Below, in pieces: positions 34,105 to 34,740 of a DNA stretch of 34,740 nucleotides. The translations under genes were made by a program, and so were the position numbers. Source of the DNA: Bacteroides sp. Lineage in GTDB: Bacteria; Bacteroidota; Bacteroidia; Bacteroidales; Muribaculaceae. The stretch covers positions 77,928 through 112,667 of the forward strand of contig JAAVCF010000004.1 of assembly GCA_014802445.1 (NCBI GenBank). Reading direction: 5' to 3'. Positions within the stretch are counted from its first letter, which is position 1. Each line of letters opens with the position of its first letter. Under the pieces are notes generated by a model that was not told where the DNA came from, did no database searches, and saw only the letters and a list, made by a program, of their open reading frames with translations.

Positions 34105-34306
34105 ACGTATTATTTAAGGTCTGCACGTTTCACCAATTCCATACGCACGAATGGCGATTCGGAGTTCATGACAACCTGCTACGCGATAACGGCAACCTAT
34201 CCATCCTCACGCAATTCAACCTTTCCATCCCCTCAGATTGTCAAGAATCAGGCGCTTTATCATGATATTGTCACATATGGTTGATTTACAGTGCAAAGAT
34301 GGTGGA
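34105..34306. other. Non-coding or decayed stretch at the island's right edge
   Basis: Composition rises here toward the host value. All three plus frames and one minus frame are open over parts of 34117-34260, but none has a start, motif or repeat I recognise. It may be a decayed gene fragment. No promoter or terminator is clear. Confidence 0.4.
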
Positions 34307-34432
34307 TTTTGTAATACTTCGGAGGATAAAACGACTGAATTTTGTAATACTTCGGAGGATAAAGTGGGCGGATTTTGTAATACTTCGGAGGATAAAATGG
34401 GCGGAATTTGTAATACTTCGGAGGATAAAGGG
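34307..34432. repeat. 33-nt tandem repeats, right copy
   Basis: GTAATACTTCGGAGGATAAA starts at 34311, 34344, 34377 and 34410, each exactly 33 bases apart. The 13-base linkers vary slightly (ACGACTGAATTTT, GTGGGCGGATTTT, ATGGGCGGAATTT). The period is a multiple of three, so both strands stay open and give 11-residue peptide repeats (FCNTSEDK on plus, SSEVLQN on minus); I do not call these genes. Confidence 0.9.
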
Positions 34433-34722
34433 AGGAATTTAGGGGTCAAGTAAAAAAGCTGGCGGAGTGCGGCGCGGTTTGCCGCAAAGGAATGTAGGGG
34501 CGGCCGTTCGGGCCGCCCGCCCTCGTTGGCAAAATTGTCTGCGGCGACGTTGGGATTGTTTGCGGGTGTGATTTGCGGGCGGGTTTGGTCGCGGAGTGCG
34601 GGCGCCCCGAACGGGCGCCCCTACAATTTGCGGGGCGGTTTTGCGGGGTGGTTTGCGGCGCGGTTTGCCGCAAAGGAATGTAGGGGCGGCCGTTCGGGCC
34701 GCCCGCCCTCGTTGGCAAAATT
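34404..34722 (+). repeat. Long direct repeat flanking the AT-rich island, right copy
   Basis: Corresponds to 29622-29955 with a few substitutions and small indels (for example GGGGTCAAGTAAAAAAG here against GGGGTCAAAGTAAAAAAG at the left). The repeat may continue past the window end. Confidence 0.85.
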
Positions 34723-34740
34723 GTCTGCGGCGACGTTGGG
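34494..34740. repeat. REP/BIME-like array C (runs off the window)
   Basis: Forward cores lie at 34494-34519 and 34680-34705, and an inverted core at 34599-34624. Flanks are those of array B. The last bases repeat the spacer GCGGCGACGTTGGG, so another inverted core probably follows beyond the edge. Confidence 0.87.

Noticed and set aside
34307-34432. Possible CRISPR array from regularly spaced repeats
   Set aside because: The period is only 33 bases and the spacers of about 13 bases are nearly identical to one another. There are no cas genes. It is a tandem repeat.
34216-34453. Small open frames on both strands giving 11-residue peptide repeats (FCNTSEDK / SSEVLQN)
   Set aside because: They arise because the 33-nt repeat is a multiple of three and stop-free. 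There is no promoter, and the frames run into unrelated sequence on each side.

Overview
The window looks like a chromosomal segment of a Bacteroidales bacterium, probably of the Muribaculaceae type; this is inferred from sequence style and not searched. The signs are Bacteroidota promoters (TTTG, about 20 bases, TAnnTTTG) before most transcription units, exported proteins with tails like type IX secretion cargo, few Shine-Dalgarno sites, and a GC-rich core with GC-rich intergenic hairpin repeats.

Positions 1-8460 hold tRNA-Ser(CGA), a pyrG-yidC operon, a dGTPase / TPM-domain / RAYT-like operon with overlapping genes, and a beta carbonic anhydrase. Positions 8460-17200 hold a 1125-residue exported Ig-repeat protein, pnp, and an exported endonuclease I family nuclease. 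Positions 17180-20690 hold an M16 peptidase, fabD, and tatA-tatC. Positions 20690-24220 hold a probable small-RNA unit, an ECF sigma factor with no adjacent anti-sigma, a small exported protein, and a 582-residue exported protein. Positions 24280-24750 are a tandem array of REP/BIME-like hairpins. Positions 24820-29410 are housekeeping again: rpsU, a coiled-coil zinc-ribbon protein, a Nif3-family protein, aspS and a lipoprotein.

From about 29,620 the character changes. A direct repeat of about 330 bp (33-nt tandem repeats followed by REP hairpins) occurs at 29,622 and again at 34,404. It brackets an AT-rich island of about 4.4 kb. The island carries an overlapping gene run: a secreted transglutaminase-like protein, a secreted RHS-tip protein with an HEIIGH metallopeptidase motif, a small exported protein, a truncated NC-motif toxin tip fused to an antisense remnant of a mobile-element DNA methylase, and a small membrane protein. 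A second copy of the 34-nt leader then precedes a paralogue of the small exported protein. I read this as a recombining polymorphic-toxin / immunity cassette and the best candidate for an undescribed system here.

The GC-rich repeats fit the classical REP definition: a GTAG foot, a perfect stem, and inverted pairs. Two base pairs in the stem vary in a compensatory way, so the folded form appears to be what is maintained. A degenerate REP-associated transposase-like gene lies in the same window but seems to lack its catalytic residues.
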